A stretch of DNA of 62,622 nt from Welwitschia mirabilis (taxonomy: Eukaryota; Gnetophyta; Gnetopsida; Welwitschiales). The notes below the pieces were generated by a model. The model was not told the origin of the DNA, made no database searches, and saw only the letters and a program-made list of their open reading frames with translations. A program made the translations under genes and the position numbers. This document shows, one piece after another, positions 25,991 to 38,274 of the stretch. Position 1 is the stretch's first letter; the number at the start of each line of letters is the position of its first letter. The stretch is taken from positions 230,161,569-230,224,190 of the forward strand of contig JBOZIK010000001.1 of assembly GCA_051453625.1 (NCBI GenBank). Direction: 5' to 3'.

Positions 25991-26440
25991 TAATTTCTAG
26001 GACATGTTGGGTATTATCAATAATTGATTAAGGATTTCTCAAGAGTTGTAAATCCTTCATATGAACTACTTTAAAAGGATGAAAAATTTACATAGAATAA
26101 ATAATGTGAAGAATATTTTAGAACTTTAAAGGAAAAAATTACAATTACACCTATGATCAATGAAACTAATTGACACTATCCTTATGACCTAATGCATGAT
26201 GCTAATAACACTGCAATCATTGTTGTATGAGATCTATATATTGAGCACAAGACATATGTTATCTATTACATTTCTGAAACTTTAAATTCTACTCAATGTA
26301 ATTATATAACAACTTAAAAATCATTATTGACAATTCTAATAGTGCTTGATAAATTTAAGCATGACCTTATAGGTCTCAGAACATGAATCTACATAGATCA
26401 TTTAACCACAAAACTTTGTTTTCATTAAACAAATTAATAA
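25991..26440 (+). pseudogene. RT thumb and RNase H remnant, Athila-type
   Basis: FLGHVGYYQ, a stop, LIKDFSRVVNP matches FLGHAGFYRRFIKDFSKIA-P. LMHDANNTAIIVV, then VIYYISETLNSTQCNY and VLDKFKHDLIGL match RNase H, where D-A-S, HVIYYASKTL-x-x-AQ-NY and LDKFR-YLLG are typical. IYIDHLTTK is the YTDHAALKYL block. Stops are mostly at expected Gln codons. Confidence 0.85.
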
Positions 26441-27900
26441 TGCTTCTATTATTCATTATGCCTACTTATATAAGAATTTGACTTATATATTCAAGATAAT
26501 AATGATCATCTTTCACATTTGGAATTGTTCCAAATATGTCAAACTGAGGTTTGATGATAGGTTTCCAAATGAAAAATTATTTGTAGTAGGTCATAACCAT
26601 TGAAATAAAGTCCCCTAGTATGAAAATGTTTTAAGCTACCTATCTACCCTTCATATACTAAGATATTAGTTGGATAAATATAAATAACTCTTTCTTAAAA
26701 CGAGGAAGAGCTATATTTGGTAAAAACCCATTCTTATATTGCATTCATAGGAATGAAATTATATGATATTATATTATAGAATGGGAACAAAATTTTTTTT
26801 TATGAATGTATCATAATAGTTGTTTTGCAGGTTATTTTAAAGGAGAGAATACTACTTAAAATATTAAAAAGTGGATTTTACTAGTAAACGCTATTTCAAG
26901 GTTCTTAAAAAAATGTATTAATGTGTGATCACTATTAACAAATAAGAGGACCATCCAAGAAAAATAAAATTCCTATGAATCCAATCTTAGAATTCAAATC
27001 ATTAGATATTTGGAGAATCAACTTTGCTAAAAATGTCATATAAGCAAATAAATGCTAATACATTATTCTTTATGTGGATTACATTAAAAAATGGGTATAA
27101 GTTAAAGCATCCAAAACTAATGACATTAAAATTGTTATTAAAATTTCTTAAAAAAAACATCTTGTAATGTTTTAGATAATTACAAGTTCTTATTAGTGAT
27201 TAAGAAACTAATTTTATTAATTACAATATGAAAAAAATCATGAAGCGAGTATGCATGTTACATGAATTTTCAATTGCCTATTATTTCTAAAGAAATTACT
27301 AAGTAAAACATGTTCATAGAGAAACTAGAAAAATATTGATCATAATAGTTAATTCCAATAAGAACTAGTATAAGAAATCAGATAATGCATTATAGAAATA
27401 TTAGATAGTGTGAAGAACCTATTTAGATTTTCTCCTAAATAATTATTTTATATAAATCAATGCTTGCTTCTTGTAGAAAAATCCAATATAAATTTTGAAA
27501 ATTGATGTACAAGTTAAATCTAAAAAATGAAGAAAATTTTCTAAATAGACTTTTGGAACTTAAAAAATTAGATGAAATAAGACATTATTCAGTAAATCAT
27601 CAATGGATTTTGAAGAAGCAGCTTACATATAATCATGATAAGAAAATTTCATGAATGAATTTTAAACCAAGAGATGAATTTTTATCATATAACATGAGAT
27701 TACATAAGTTTATTGAAAAACTAGTTACCAAATGGAAAGAATCCCTTGAGGTTATTAAAGTAAATTGGTTGGGAGTATACTCATAAAGATTCTAACTAAT
27801 GAAAAAAAATTCTTGTAAATGGAAAATAATTAAGAATACATTATGAAAATAAGATAGAAGATCATACATAATTCTTAAAGAGATTTGGAAATCTAATTAT
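26441..27900 (+). pseudogene. Integrase remnant, Athila-type
   Basis: NPILEFKSLDIWRINFAKN, then YIILYVDYIKKWV and SKTNDIKIVIKI match the integrase core, where DVWGIDFMGPF, YILVAVDYVSKWVEA and TNDA-x-VV-x-FLKK are typical. The later catalytic blocks (SD-GTHF and E) could not be read. The C-terminal region gives LNRLLELKKLDEIR, then MNFKPRDEFLSYNMRLHKF and KWKESLEVIKV, matching the E-LDE-R block and the FK-GDKVLL-NSRL block. Pol ends near 27.9 kb. Confidence 0.82.
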
Positions 27901-30114
27901 GAAATTATTAATCCAAATTCCATTACATTAGAAATACTTCATCCTACATTTACCATTATTTCAATTATATTTTTGTCTAAATTAGTGTTTTACACATTTA
28001 TTTTACTATTTTTCTTAAGTACATAAGAATAAAGCTAGCTTGGCATTTTGTTTTATGAATTAGATTCTTAACAGGAAGAGTGTCATTTTTGAATCATAAA
28101 AATGTATGAAATTTTAAGAGAATGTATTTAATTCTTTTTAATCATAACTCTAGCATTGATGAATGTTAAAATCAAGAATAACATAATTAGTTAGTATTTC
28201 TTTTTATGATTATCATCATTCCTTATTTATATCATTAAGTTAAAGTCACATGAAAGGGAACTCTGTACATTATACTATCTTAAAGGAATGGGAAAAAGGA
28301 AGAAAAAAAGAAAGAAATAAGAAGAATAAGCAAGTGAAATAGGATAAATATTTTTAAAATAAGCCTTTGGTAGTGTAATATGATAGCTACAAGAACACTA
28401 TTAGGGAGTTTTTTGACCAAGATCTAGACTTTGCCTTATAGGTCATCATACTTTTACAATGGTTTCACTCTCTTCATTATAACCTATGTTAGCTATTAAG
28501 AAAAACAAAAAGGGAGAAACAGTTATAATAAATTTCTTCCATGTAAAATGATCTTATCAGTTTATTTTATTAAGCATTCATCTCCTAGGATCTTACACCA
28601 TAGTGACCTACATTCTTCTTTATATCTTACTATGAAAAATCATACTCTAGAAATTTGGTAAAATTTAATGGTTATTAAGGTAATGAAAGAAAAAATTTGA
28701 GAAGGGAATGATTGAGTTACTATATTATTCTTCTAGTATGAAGATTTATTATAATCATCTAATGATCTAAATGTGTTATTCTAAGTAAACGTAGTCAACG
28801 TTAAAGAAGTGATTAATTGAAGAGATTACACTCCTTCTTAATAACATGTATTTTATGTTTTATCATTAATACTATACTCTATAGTCATTATATTAAAAAA
28901 TTGGTATATATGAACTAAAATCATAATTTTTTTACTTTACTATAGGCTATTATTTCTTTATTTACTTATTTATTATTAGCCTTGTTATTATTTTTAACTT
29001 GTATACCATTATTAGTTCTAGCTATTGTTATTATAAAAGTTTGAAAAATCATTTACAAATTAATTAGTAATCTTCTAAAAATGGGGTTAAATAATTCTTA
29101 CAAAGCTCATTTGGATTAAAGTTTTAATACATTAAATGTAACCTCTTTACTAGGCTAAGATTAAATGCATCTGAGTATCTAATGGAAATTTTAAAATAAG
29201 CATCTTCTTCATTAATGTTCTTTCAAAAGACATTCATTTTACATTATTAATATTTATAATTAAACACAAGAATCCTATCTTATAACAAAATTATTCTATA
29301 AATGAAGAAGGCTGATTTCCCAAGAAACTTTCTTCATGATCCATTTAATTATTTCATAAGAGAACCTAGGAGAATGTTTCAAACCAACTAGATGAAACTA
29401 AAGGAAAGGAGATAATAAACAAATCCCATAGCCTTAAGTTGTTAATAGGGAGTAAATGTAAACCAATTAAGGTTACCTACAAGTTTGTGTACATTTATTT
29501 CTACTATAATCTACTTTTGTCTTTGCGTAAGATCTATTTTTGCATTCATGCTTCTAATGACAATTCATATTCATGACTTTGGAAAATCCGAATTATCTGC
29601 TCCTTTGGTTTATATGACTAGGGTCAAATAAGTATGAAACTTAGCTAGTATATGTTAAAAGTGGATAAAACTTTTGAAAGATATGAATGAAGCTAAACCT
29701 AGAATTTACTATGTTAAGATACAAGATTAAAAATTTTTTTACCTCTAATTGAAAATCCATTTCATTTTCATAATCATTAATTAAAGAAATAATATCATCC
29801 CAAAACCAAATATCATGCATGATACTACTCATGATAATTTAATAAAGAAAATCAATGGAATATCTATAAACTATATGACACCACCCTTCCTCAAATTGTA
29901 TAGAGAGTATGAATGTGAATGGATTAATAATAAGGAAAAGGAAAAAATATTATAAAAAGAATAAAAAATAACTTAGAAAAATCCTCATCAGTCATCAATT
30001 GCAAAGTACTAAATAGTAAAAATAAAGGTAAAAAAGTCATAAATGTTCAGCACTAGGACATTACCAATAAATAGATGATGACGATACCCTTTAAGTTTTC
30101 TTTGTATTTACTAA

Positions 30115-30160
<46 letters not shown>

Positions 30161-30208
30161 AAAAAGGAGGAATGCATGGATATTTTTCTATCATAGATTA
30201 TAAAATTT
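27901..30208. other. Athila interior between pol and the Del-type insertion
   Basis: The DNA is AT-rich without a recognised gene. It ends with a GA microsatellite close to the inserted element. Confidence 0.5.
30117..30158. repeat. (GA)n microsatellite
   Basis: It is nearly perfect GA dinucleotide repeat, about 18 pure units from 30123, and lies 50 bp outside the LTR at 30209. Confidence 0.95.
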
Positions 30209-30825
30209 ACTTTTAATGACATTATGTTAGATATCATCTTAACTTAATCAGTTATGCTACTACTTCACTTGGAATAAATTATAATAGACAAAAGATAACT
30301 ATACTTACAACTACCAGCTATATAAAATAAACCACTTGTGCTTTGATATATTGATAAGCTAACTCCCAAGACATAAGTAAACATATGTAATTCTTTAAAA
30401 AAAAAACTTTTATATTAAGAGGAAAGATCATCTACACTTTTTAAAATTCTAAGAATGTAACAAATATTTATTTATGCTTAAATAGGAACACAACTAGAGC
30501 ATGAAAAATGTCTACATCATATTAAGATATTTGATAGTACAAAATAATGTAAACATGTGATAAGAAAGTAAATGAACCATCAACAAATATGCACAAATCT
30601 CTAGGACACATAGGGTTCTATAATAAAATATGAAAACATGTAGATGAAACCTATTTTATATTGCAACTATTGTTATTTTTAACATCATCCTTTATAACTT
30701 CCCGCACATGCAAGTATGGTGTGAGGACTGTAACCATTATAGCTCCTAGTATGGTCCATGGCAAGGAATAAGTAGGTAAAGAATTCTAAAGTACAAGGTA
30801 AGGAATTACAAGAATATCCAATGAT

Positions 30826-30990
30826 TTATACCTAGAATAATCTAAGAATGTATTATCAAAACAATCTAAAATTACTAGCCATAATAATCCAAAAATGCAT
30901 TATCAAAACAATTCAAAATTAACAGTCAGAATAATCTAAGAATACAATGACAAAGTAATTCAAGATGTGATAAAAACCTCATTTTCATAT
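30826..30990. repeat. Tandem repeat of about 55 bp inside the LTR
   Basis: Three units are anchored by AATAATCTAAGAATG, AATAATCCAAAAATGC and AATAATCTAAGAATAC, each followed by an ATTATCAAAACAAT-like word. The corresponding part of the 5' LTR (38870-38965) has fewer or shorter units. Confidence 0.65.
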
Positions 30991-31646
30991 TTTTTTTTAC
31001 TATTGTTCCATAACAAATTCAAGAAATTTAGTTACAAGAAAAGAAGAGGGATAAACTTATTATATTTGTACATTTTTCCCTTTTCTTCCTAGAGGTTCAG
31101 TTCTGACACCTTAGAATCACAATAGAAAGTATTAACCTCTGAAGTTAAAACAACTGGTTACCCTAGTTAGTTTTATTTTTATAACATATCATAGTATAGG
31201 TCAATTATTGGTTATAAGATAATTTTAATATGGCTTATAAATGGCTAATTACAAGACTTGATGAACATAGTTGATAATAAGATAATATGCAAGATTTACA
31301 AAGCTAAGTGGAAACGTACAAAAAAGAAATGCAAGAATTAAATAAGACAAGAAAATATACAAATAAAGGATAATATAAGATTCAAAAATAGAATCAAATA
31401 AAGAAATAAAATAAAGCCTAGAACCATACAATATTTAAGAATAAAATAAGACCATACAAGAAATAAAGAAAATATGCTAGGATTATATAAGAAATAAGAA
31501 AATTCTTTAGAACCATACCCAAAATTGGATCAAGACTTTAAGACTTCACAAACTCTAATGCTTTTCAATCTCCAAGTTTCAAAATAATAAAGATCTAACA
31601 ATAGATAATTTCTTAGAAATATGTAAATAAGAGGAGAAGGAAGTCA

Positions 31647-31654
31647 TATTTATA
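31647..31654 (-). promoter_or_regulatory. TATA box of the Del-type 3' LTR
   Basis: The minus strand reads ACTATAAATATGAC at this site, and the other LTR has GCTATAAATAGAAC at the matching place. This is the expected element promoter. Confidence 0.6.
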
Positions 31655-32580
31655 GTAAGAGGATATAGAAATACGAAGAAATTTTCCAAATTGACTACTT
31701 GGAATCTTGATAAAGGCATTGTAGAAATCTCATCGATCGAGGAAATATCTCTCTTGTCACGAACAAATGGATTTAATCGAGTTAATAACTTATACAAGTC
31801 ATATATAAATACATACATTTTGTCACCACTTCATTGTAAATACTTAGGTAAGAATATGTTGGATACTTGACATGAGGATATGAAGAGACGCCATCATGAA
31901 AAAAAGATGGTAAGGAGTCCATAATCCTTAATCATTACCTTGCATACATTAGGTGCATTAATATTTCATCATAGTAATAAGTAATAAATATTTAACTTTT
32001 TACTACTTGTAATTATTATGATAAATAACAAAGATAAGCCACTTAGTAAGTAATTCTAATAGCTACATAAAGATATTTTCCATAATGAATAAATGTTGAA
32101 TAAGAGAAAGTGCAACATCATAATTATGGACATTACTTGACATTTCCTACTAAAATAAAATATTAAACTAAGCCAACATAATGCATCCTAATAATTATAA
32201 CTATTATAAGGATAATTCACATCCAATAAAATGAGAAAATAAGAAAATATAGTAATCATGGTACATTAATGTAATAGTTACAGAAAAATAAATAAGATAA
32301 CCACTAACTTAGCCACTAAAGATTATAATTAAATAACTAAGGAATTACTACAAAAATAATACTATTAATTATTATTGTTACAAGAAAGAAAGCTCCTATA
32401 TAATAATTGCGACACAATAAAATTTTCAAAAGTAATTACACTCAAATAATAAGATAATAAATAAACAATATAGAAATTAAATTAGCTTACTATATCCCAC
32501 TAGATAAAATTTATTTTTATTTAGATTTTATTTAATTATTTAGGCTAAATTCTTAGAAATTTAAAAATCTAGACGTAACA

Positions 32581-32600
32581 TTTCTTCACCCCTTAAAAAG
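32581..32600 (-). promoter_or_regulatory. Polypurine tract of the Del-type element
   Basis: The minus strand reads CTTTTTAAGGGGTGAAGAAA, directly before the LTR start TGTTACG. The composition and position are characteristic of Del/Tekay elements. Confidence 0.8.
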
Positions 32601-32860
32601 TTTCATCCTCAAAACTTAAATAAGAAAGCTTAATTCTTTACTACAATACATCTATTTTATATTCCCAAGTAGCTTCTACTTCTGTCTCTTCTAATCATTA
32701 TACTTTATAAAGTTAAATTTATCTTTCTTTGAGTATAGATTTTTTAATCAAAGAATTTAATTTCTCACAATTCAAATGTATAGTTTAGTTGAGTATTCAT
32801 TCTCAACTATTTAACTATGAATATCAAATTTCTATCTTTGGAACTTAATGCAAAACCCGT
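32581..32860 (-). pseudogene. Integrase/chromodomain C-terminal remnant, Del-type
   Basis: The minus-strand reading gives IKFFD, a stop, KIYTQRKINLTL and, after a frame break and stops, LEETEVEATWEYKIDVL and SYLSFEDETF. This matches the end of Tekay/Del polyproteins, where EILDRKE-x-LR-x-K-IPLVKVLW is followed by EEATWE and a FEDE-F tail. The ATWE block belongs to the C-terminal chromodomain. Stops within 50 codons show it is dead. Confidence 0.75.
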
Positions 32861-34320
32861 CTTTAAAGAACTTTAAAATGACTTACCATAAGAAATAATT
32901 GAATATGATAAATAAAAGTTTATTAGATAAATCTTTCTTCAATGTCCTATAAATGGTTGAATAAGTTTAGGATGTTGTTCATAGATTTGATAGTCAATGA
33001 TATTGATCATTATGATAACACCAATTATCTCTTGCATATGGAATGATTAAGCCTCTGGACATTCTATTCTTCCTATACCATTCACTTTGACTTCATGTAT
33101 AAGCTCTAAAATTCATACTGTATATGTACAGTAACTTTAAAATTCATAAAAAAATATTTTATTATACATGAACTTTTAACCTTTCTNNNNNNNNNNNNNN
33201 NNNNNNNNNNNNNNNNNNNNNNNNNNNNNNNNNNNNNNNNNNNNNNNNNNNNNNNNNNNNNNNNNNNNNNNNNNNNNNNNNNNNNNAAAATTCATAAAAA
33301 AATATTTTATTATACATGAACTTTTAACCTTTCTTATTTTCTAAGATCATAGTGATTACTTGATTTTGGAAAATGTTATAAACTAGAATATCTCTCATGA
33401 AAGGATAGACACAGGCCACATAATTGCTTTTGTAAAGAATTTATAAGAATATGGTTAAATGTACTTAATGATGATTGAAGACCATTCAATTTCATAAGTC
33501 AAAATATCTCAATGACCTCCTTGGTTTGACCAACCAAAATAAGCTTAAATACAAAGATATAAAACTAAATATTATAGCATAATAATATCTCACTACAAAC
33601 TATGACACTCATCTCTAAAGATGTTAAGTAGAAATTCCTCAAGTCTAAGCTCATAAATTATATGTCTTCTACACTTTATACTTCTTTGTTGTATGCTTAT
33701 TTTGATGCTTTTCATGGAACTTTTTTTAGTAGAATCAAGTTGAATTTCCACTTTAAAGGTTAATATCTACAATATAGCACTTAATAGGTCAAGAATAAAA
33801 TGTGTGATAAGCCAAGAAATCTTACTAACATATCTATCTACTTTTGAAAAAGAAAAAGCAATAAGACATGTAATAAGTAACTTAAAATGATTAGATATTT
33901 TAATCTGTTATGAAATTAAGTAGATAATCTAACCATAGAAATCTAGGTTTTGTAGAACAAATATGCATTACAAAGAATCTAAAAACTAATAGAAAAGTTT
34001 CTTTGAAAGTTAACTAGCAACTAAATTTTTAAAAGACATAAATTAGTGATTCATGTTTAGATAGATGAAAGATGTCAAGCTTAATAGACTACCCATATGA
34101 GTTAGCTCTCTTAGATAAATATAAAATAAATTCATCTATAATGTTAAATAAAGGTAAGTACTATGCTTTTAGCTAAAGTTCTAGAAATATAATGTTTAAA
34201 GTGTTGTCCAAATGGCTTAGACAACTAGAGATGACATGGCATTTTATCAAAGACATAAGAAATCAAACTCTATTATTTTATTTTTAAAATATTTAAGAAA
34301 TTAATTTATCAAAAAAATAT
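32861..34320. other. Del-type interior, unrecognised, with an N gap
   Basis: RT and integrase core would be expected on the minus strand here, but I could not recognise a motif in any frame. A 100-base N gap lies at 33187-33286. Confidence 0.5.
33187..33286. other. Assembly gap (100 N) with duplicated flanks
   Basis: The 48 bases before the gap (33139-33186) are repeated exactly after it (33287-33334). A 100-N gap is commonly a placeholder of unknown size, and the identical flanks suggest contig ends that were never merged. Confidence 0.95.
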
Positions 34321-34321
34321 A

Positions 34322-34620
34322 GACAAATAGTAGTAAAGAGTCTTATTAGGAAGTCAATTCAGAAGTCTTATATAATGATTAATCATCTATGTTATATAAG
34401 TGGTGATGAAGAGATCTCATAATCACCCCAAATAAAAAAGGATAGAATATTAAAAGATAATCAATTAATGTAGACAAATCTAAAGTACTAAGTAGAGCTA
34501 GAGAACCTTAATAGGAAATCAATTATAAAAGTTTTATACACTAATTGACGCTTTGTGTTATCTAAGTGATAATAAGTGTAAAGATATTTGTAATTACTAA
34601 AATGAAATAGGTTAATTAGT
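34322..34620. repeat. Diverged tandem duplication of about 150 bp
   Basis: Two copies begin with GACAAATAGTAGTAAAGAG and GACAAATCTAAAGTACTAAG. They share in order TTA(T/A)(T)AGGAA(G/A)TCAATT, TATGTTATATAAGTGGTGAT / TGTGTTATCTAAGTGATAAT and TAATCACC / TAATTACT. Confidence 0.6.
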
Positions 34621-35154
34621 TAATTATCTCTAATAGACTATTAAAAAGAAGAATTAATGCATATATTTAATAAGGTAAGGAGAATCATGAAAAAGAAAAA
34701 GTGAAGAGAATGACATGTTATTCTCCAAGTCAATAAACTTCAAAAGAACAAATGTATGACTATTTTCCTTCACATGTATACAAACGTCCTTCATGAAAAT
34801 ATGATTCTCACCTTCTTACCATAAACAATATTCCTTATAATAATTTCATACCTCTTAATTTCTTACTTTTCATTACCAAACCTTCATGTCTCTTCATTTT
34901 TACACTTAATTATGTGTTTTCCTTTGTATATTCATGTGTAAAAGCCACTACTTACTTTTTTTATTGTCATTAAATATCTAACTAAATCATGACCTTACAT
35001 GTTGTCTTAAGAGCTGTCAGTTAGCTCTTCAATGCTCTTTAATAAGTATGTATGTTCACACCTCAAGTAACTAATACGCTCTTCTCTATAAAATATTTTT
35101 GTTGTTCTTAATGATAGATTCTAAAGGATACCATGATTTTTGTTAATTTGTTTA

Positions 35155-35330
35155 GGTTAAAAAACATATAGAGGAAAAAGGTGATGAAGACAAAATGTTG
35201 GAGAAGAGAAAGATGGACGAATTGAAAGGACTCATCAATTTGGATGTTGATTTTAGTAATTTAAAGAAGTTAAGTCCATGTCTACATGAAGTTATTCTTA
35301 TTTTGAAAATTCTATCATCCTTTTGTCATC
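35155..35330 (+). pseudogene. Possible exon-like fragment, function unknown
   Basis: After a TTTGTTTAG end that resembles a plant 3' splice site, one frame stays open for about 60 codons. It reads KKHIEEKGDEDKMLEKRKMD, then ELKGLINLDVDFSNLKKL and more. It has charged, helix-like composition unlike the surrounding AT-rich frames. I recognise no family. It is on the same strand as the LRR fragment 1.2 kb downstream, so both could derive from one captured host locus. Chance is a real alternative. Confidence 0.3.
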
Positions 35331-36047
35331 ATAATAATCAAAGTTCTCTTTAAAGAAAAGTGTAGAATGATGTGGCAATGAATAAATATCTCAAGTAATG
35401 AACTTGATCTATCACAGTGGACACTGTCATCACCTTCTAACAACAATAATCTTCTTAGAAAATTTTAAGTTATGGATATCCTTTTTCTTTTACTAGTATG
35501 TTTATATCTTAATATGGAATTGTCTGATTGCTTTAGTGAATGAAAGTCAACAATGGATTTTCATTCTTTAGATGTTCTTTTTATTTACCTCTCTATAATT
35601 ATGGCCATGATAGAGTTTTTAATGGGTATATGTAAATACATCATTATACTTTATTTTTTAAACATACTATTTTGAAAAACATAATAATTTCAATATTCTA
35701 AGGGCAAAGGAATTAGCATAGCTAAGGAAATTAATGGATATACTTACAACTCAAAGATGTTGTAGTCACATATGAATAGTTTAATGAGATAAGTATTAAG
35801 AATTAATTACATAAATACATTAATTTTAAAAAAATAAATTATAAGAAAAAGCTACAAGTCATAAATAGATGATGAAAAAACATATGGAGATAGACTAGTG
35901 GCATGATAAGAGATGCAAATTATAAAGAAGGATGAGACTATTGTAATCATGAGTTACAAAGCCAATAAGTTATTAGATGAAATGGAAAAGGACATCTATT
36001 TAATAAAAGTAAGTCTAAACATCTTGATGGTGGTTCTTAGTGCCTCA

Positions 36048-36130
36048 CACGCATACCCACTTAGTTCTTGACATATAAATGTGCTTACACGTACATCCAT
36101 TTAGTCATTGATATAGTAATGTAGCTTATT
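36048..36130. repeat. Tandem duplication of about 41 bp
   Basis: The two units start CACACGCATACCCACTTAG and TACACGTACATCCATTTAG, and each continues with a (TT/AT)GA(C/T)ATA word and ends near ATGTGCT / ATGTAGCT. Confidence 0.65.
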
Positions 36131-36481
36131 TAACATTTAACCAAAGAAATATTATCTTGAAATGCTTGAACCACAAGGCATCGTTACATTGAAGAAATGG
36201 TTAAATAAAAAAAAATTCTTTATTGATTTTATTTCATCACTGAACTTGTACATATGGCTTAGAAACTTAAATAGAAGAAGTCAACATAGATAAATCCCTA
36301 CCTCTATCAATTGTATCACATTCTATAACATATTTGAAGATAAATCCTCCAATAACTATTTTCACATTATAGTGCATCAAAAGAGAATTTAAACTCCATG
36401 ATTCTTGAAAGCCCTGATTGCACTCAAAGAAAGCAAAAGTAAAAGAAATGAATAAATCAAAGTTTCATGAATAAAACATAG

Positions 36482-36890
36482 ATTTAAGCATTTTTTAAGA
36501 AATTGCCAATATTAATTCTATGTAACAGTTGAATCTCTCTATGAAGAAGCTTTTTTAATGTATACTTCTATCAATTGTTTAGCCATCTATTCATCAAAAA
36601 CAATTTTGTTGAAGATAATATTATTTCTGGTCCCATTCCATTATTCAAGGATAACTATAAATTATTATGATTCGATTTGTTATACAACTACCTTATTGGC
36701 ATTAATCCTACATTGTTGCTTAACTTTATTAAACTAGAATCTCTGCTACTTACACATAATAATATTTTTGGTGAAATTTCAAATGAGATTTAATTTTTCT
36801 TTACAAGACTAAAATATTTTTATTTAGGCTAAAATGAGCTTGGTAATACCATTCTTTCTTTCTTTACATAGATTGTCATGAAAGCATTAG
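36482..36890 (+). pseudogene. Leucine-rich-repeat receptor gene fragment
   Basis: One plus-strand frame encodes three to four plant extracellular-type LRRs. NIISGPIPLF is followed by LLYNYLIGINPTLL, then FIKLESLLLTHNNIFGEISN, then TRLKYFYLG, a stop and NELGNTI. The L-x-x-L-x-L-x-x-N-x-L-x-G-x-IP pattern is that of LRR receptor-like kinases and proteins. Upstream FFKKLPILILCN may be a further repeat. At least three in-frame stops, no signal peptide and no kinase domain mean it is a broken partial copy. It lies inside the Del-type element on the opposite strand. Confidence 0.75.
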
Positions 36891-36961
36891 CCAAGGAATT
36901 TTCTTAATCTTGACAGAGGATGTTGCTTTTTCACAACTCTAGGAATCATGTTTCAAAGTAA

Positions 36962-36966
<5 letters not shown>

Positions 36967-37005
<39 letters not shown>
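36967..37005. repeat. (TA)n microsatellite
   Basis: It is nearly uninterrupted TA dinucleotides with one C, about 80 bp downstream of the LRR fragment. Confidence 0.95.
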
Positions 37006-38255
37006 CATTAATGAATGCGTCTATTCAGAGCAATAAAGACTTCTTATAATCTAATGATTATGAAGAGTTAAGGGTATTAAGGATAGTACTTGAAGAGCTT
37101 AAAGTAATTGATATAAACTGATAGTGACAGTGATGTTATGACATATGGCATAAAGGTCATGATACTAGTAGTAGCAAACTTAATGTCATAATAGAATTTG
37201 ACATCGATATGTTTAGGGTATTAACTTAAGAATGGATATCTAAGTACCTACACTAAGAAATTAATGCAAAACCTGCTATTGCACCAATGGGTAATAGCAT
37301 GGTCAAAGTAAGTACAAATATAAGGCTAGTTCTCTTAATGGTTCATTAAAAGGAAACATATAAGTAAGTATCCAAAGTTAAAGATCACTGAGTTCTCCTT
37401 TTTTAAATTAATGGTTATTATTATAATCATTACTAATTCAAACTAATAAAAAGACTTTATAAAACCATTATGTAAATCTAAAACAACACTAGTCACATTT
37501 GAACTCTCTCATTCTTAAAACAAATCTAAAAGACTCAATGAAAATGGGAAATAAGATAAATAAGAGAAAAATATGAAATGATAAAGCTAACATGGCTTAA
37601 TGATCAAAATATTGTGAAATAAAACAAATAAAGTTTTATTTTATAAAAAAAAAGTAAAGCTTTAATGTGTGTTTGTCCATCCTTTGGTAAATCTTCCTTG
37701 CAAATCATGCTTCATATCTATAAGTATGATAGAAATGAGATTAAATGATTTTTAGTGCATACTTGTATAGATATGAAAGATAAAAACTAGTAAATCTTAA
37801 TTTGATACACATAATTTAATTAAGAAAAATAATAGAAAGAGAATTTAACTAGGAAGTAAGATGTTTTGGTTCTTAATATTTATTTTATTTTGTAATGAGA
37901 TTTATCATTTGAGGCTTTTTATTCGACTGATGCTTTAACTCAAACTAGCTAGACTTAATCTTTTCTTCTCTACAAAATACATATCTTTTCTAATAAATAT
38001 TTGATTCATTTCATTAAGAAATGTTAGATTTCTTCTTAACTAGGATAATATTATTATTTGTTGATAGAAAAAGATAAGAAGTGTTATGATTATCTTAATA
38101 AAATAAGATAAGTTAAAACTTCTTTGACATCACTATAATATTTTAGTTCACAAAACTAATCTAACAAGAATACATTATTAACTCTAGGATTATATAGTAA
38201 AACTTATGATATCTTAACTATAATTATTCCTAAATAAGTGATGACCTAGGTTCTA
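37006..38255. other. Del-type interior, unrecognised
   Basis: Gag would be expected on the minus strand here, but no capsid or zinc-knuckle motif could be read. The DNA is AT-rich with no clear ORF. Confidence 0.45.
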
Positions 38256-38261
38256 AAACTA

Positions 38262-38274
38262 AAATGTGATATCC
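38262..38274 (-). promoter_or_regulatory. Decayed Met-type primer binding site
   Basis: The minus strand reads TGGATATCACAT next to the 5' LTR. It resembles TGGTATCAGAGC with one inserted base and substitutions. The position is right, but the match is only moderate. Confidence 0.45.

Larger units (their letters stand above)
30209..32580 (-). repeat. 3' LTR of the Del-type element
   Basis: It aligns with 38275-40399. Landmarks include GTTAGATA(T/C)CATCTTAACTTAA, TTTGATATATTGA and the edge words CTAGACGTAACA / CTAGATGTGACA. It holds about 200 bp near 31.67-31.88 kb that the 5' LTR lacks, and a tandem of about 55 bp units near 30.83-30.98 kb. Confidence 0.88.

Noticed and set aside
30117-30158. 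GA repeat as a regulatory GAGA site of a gene
   Set aside because: No gene or promoter is adjacent. It is a simple microsatellite beside an LTR.
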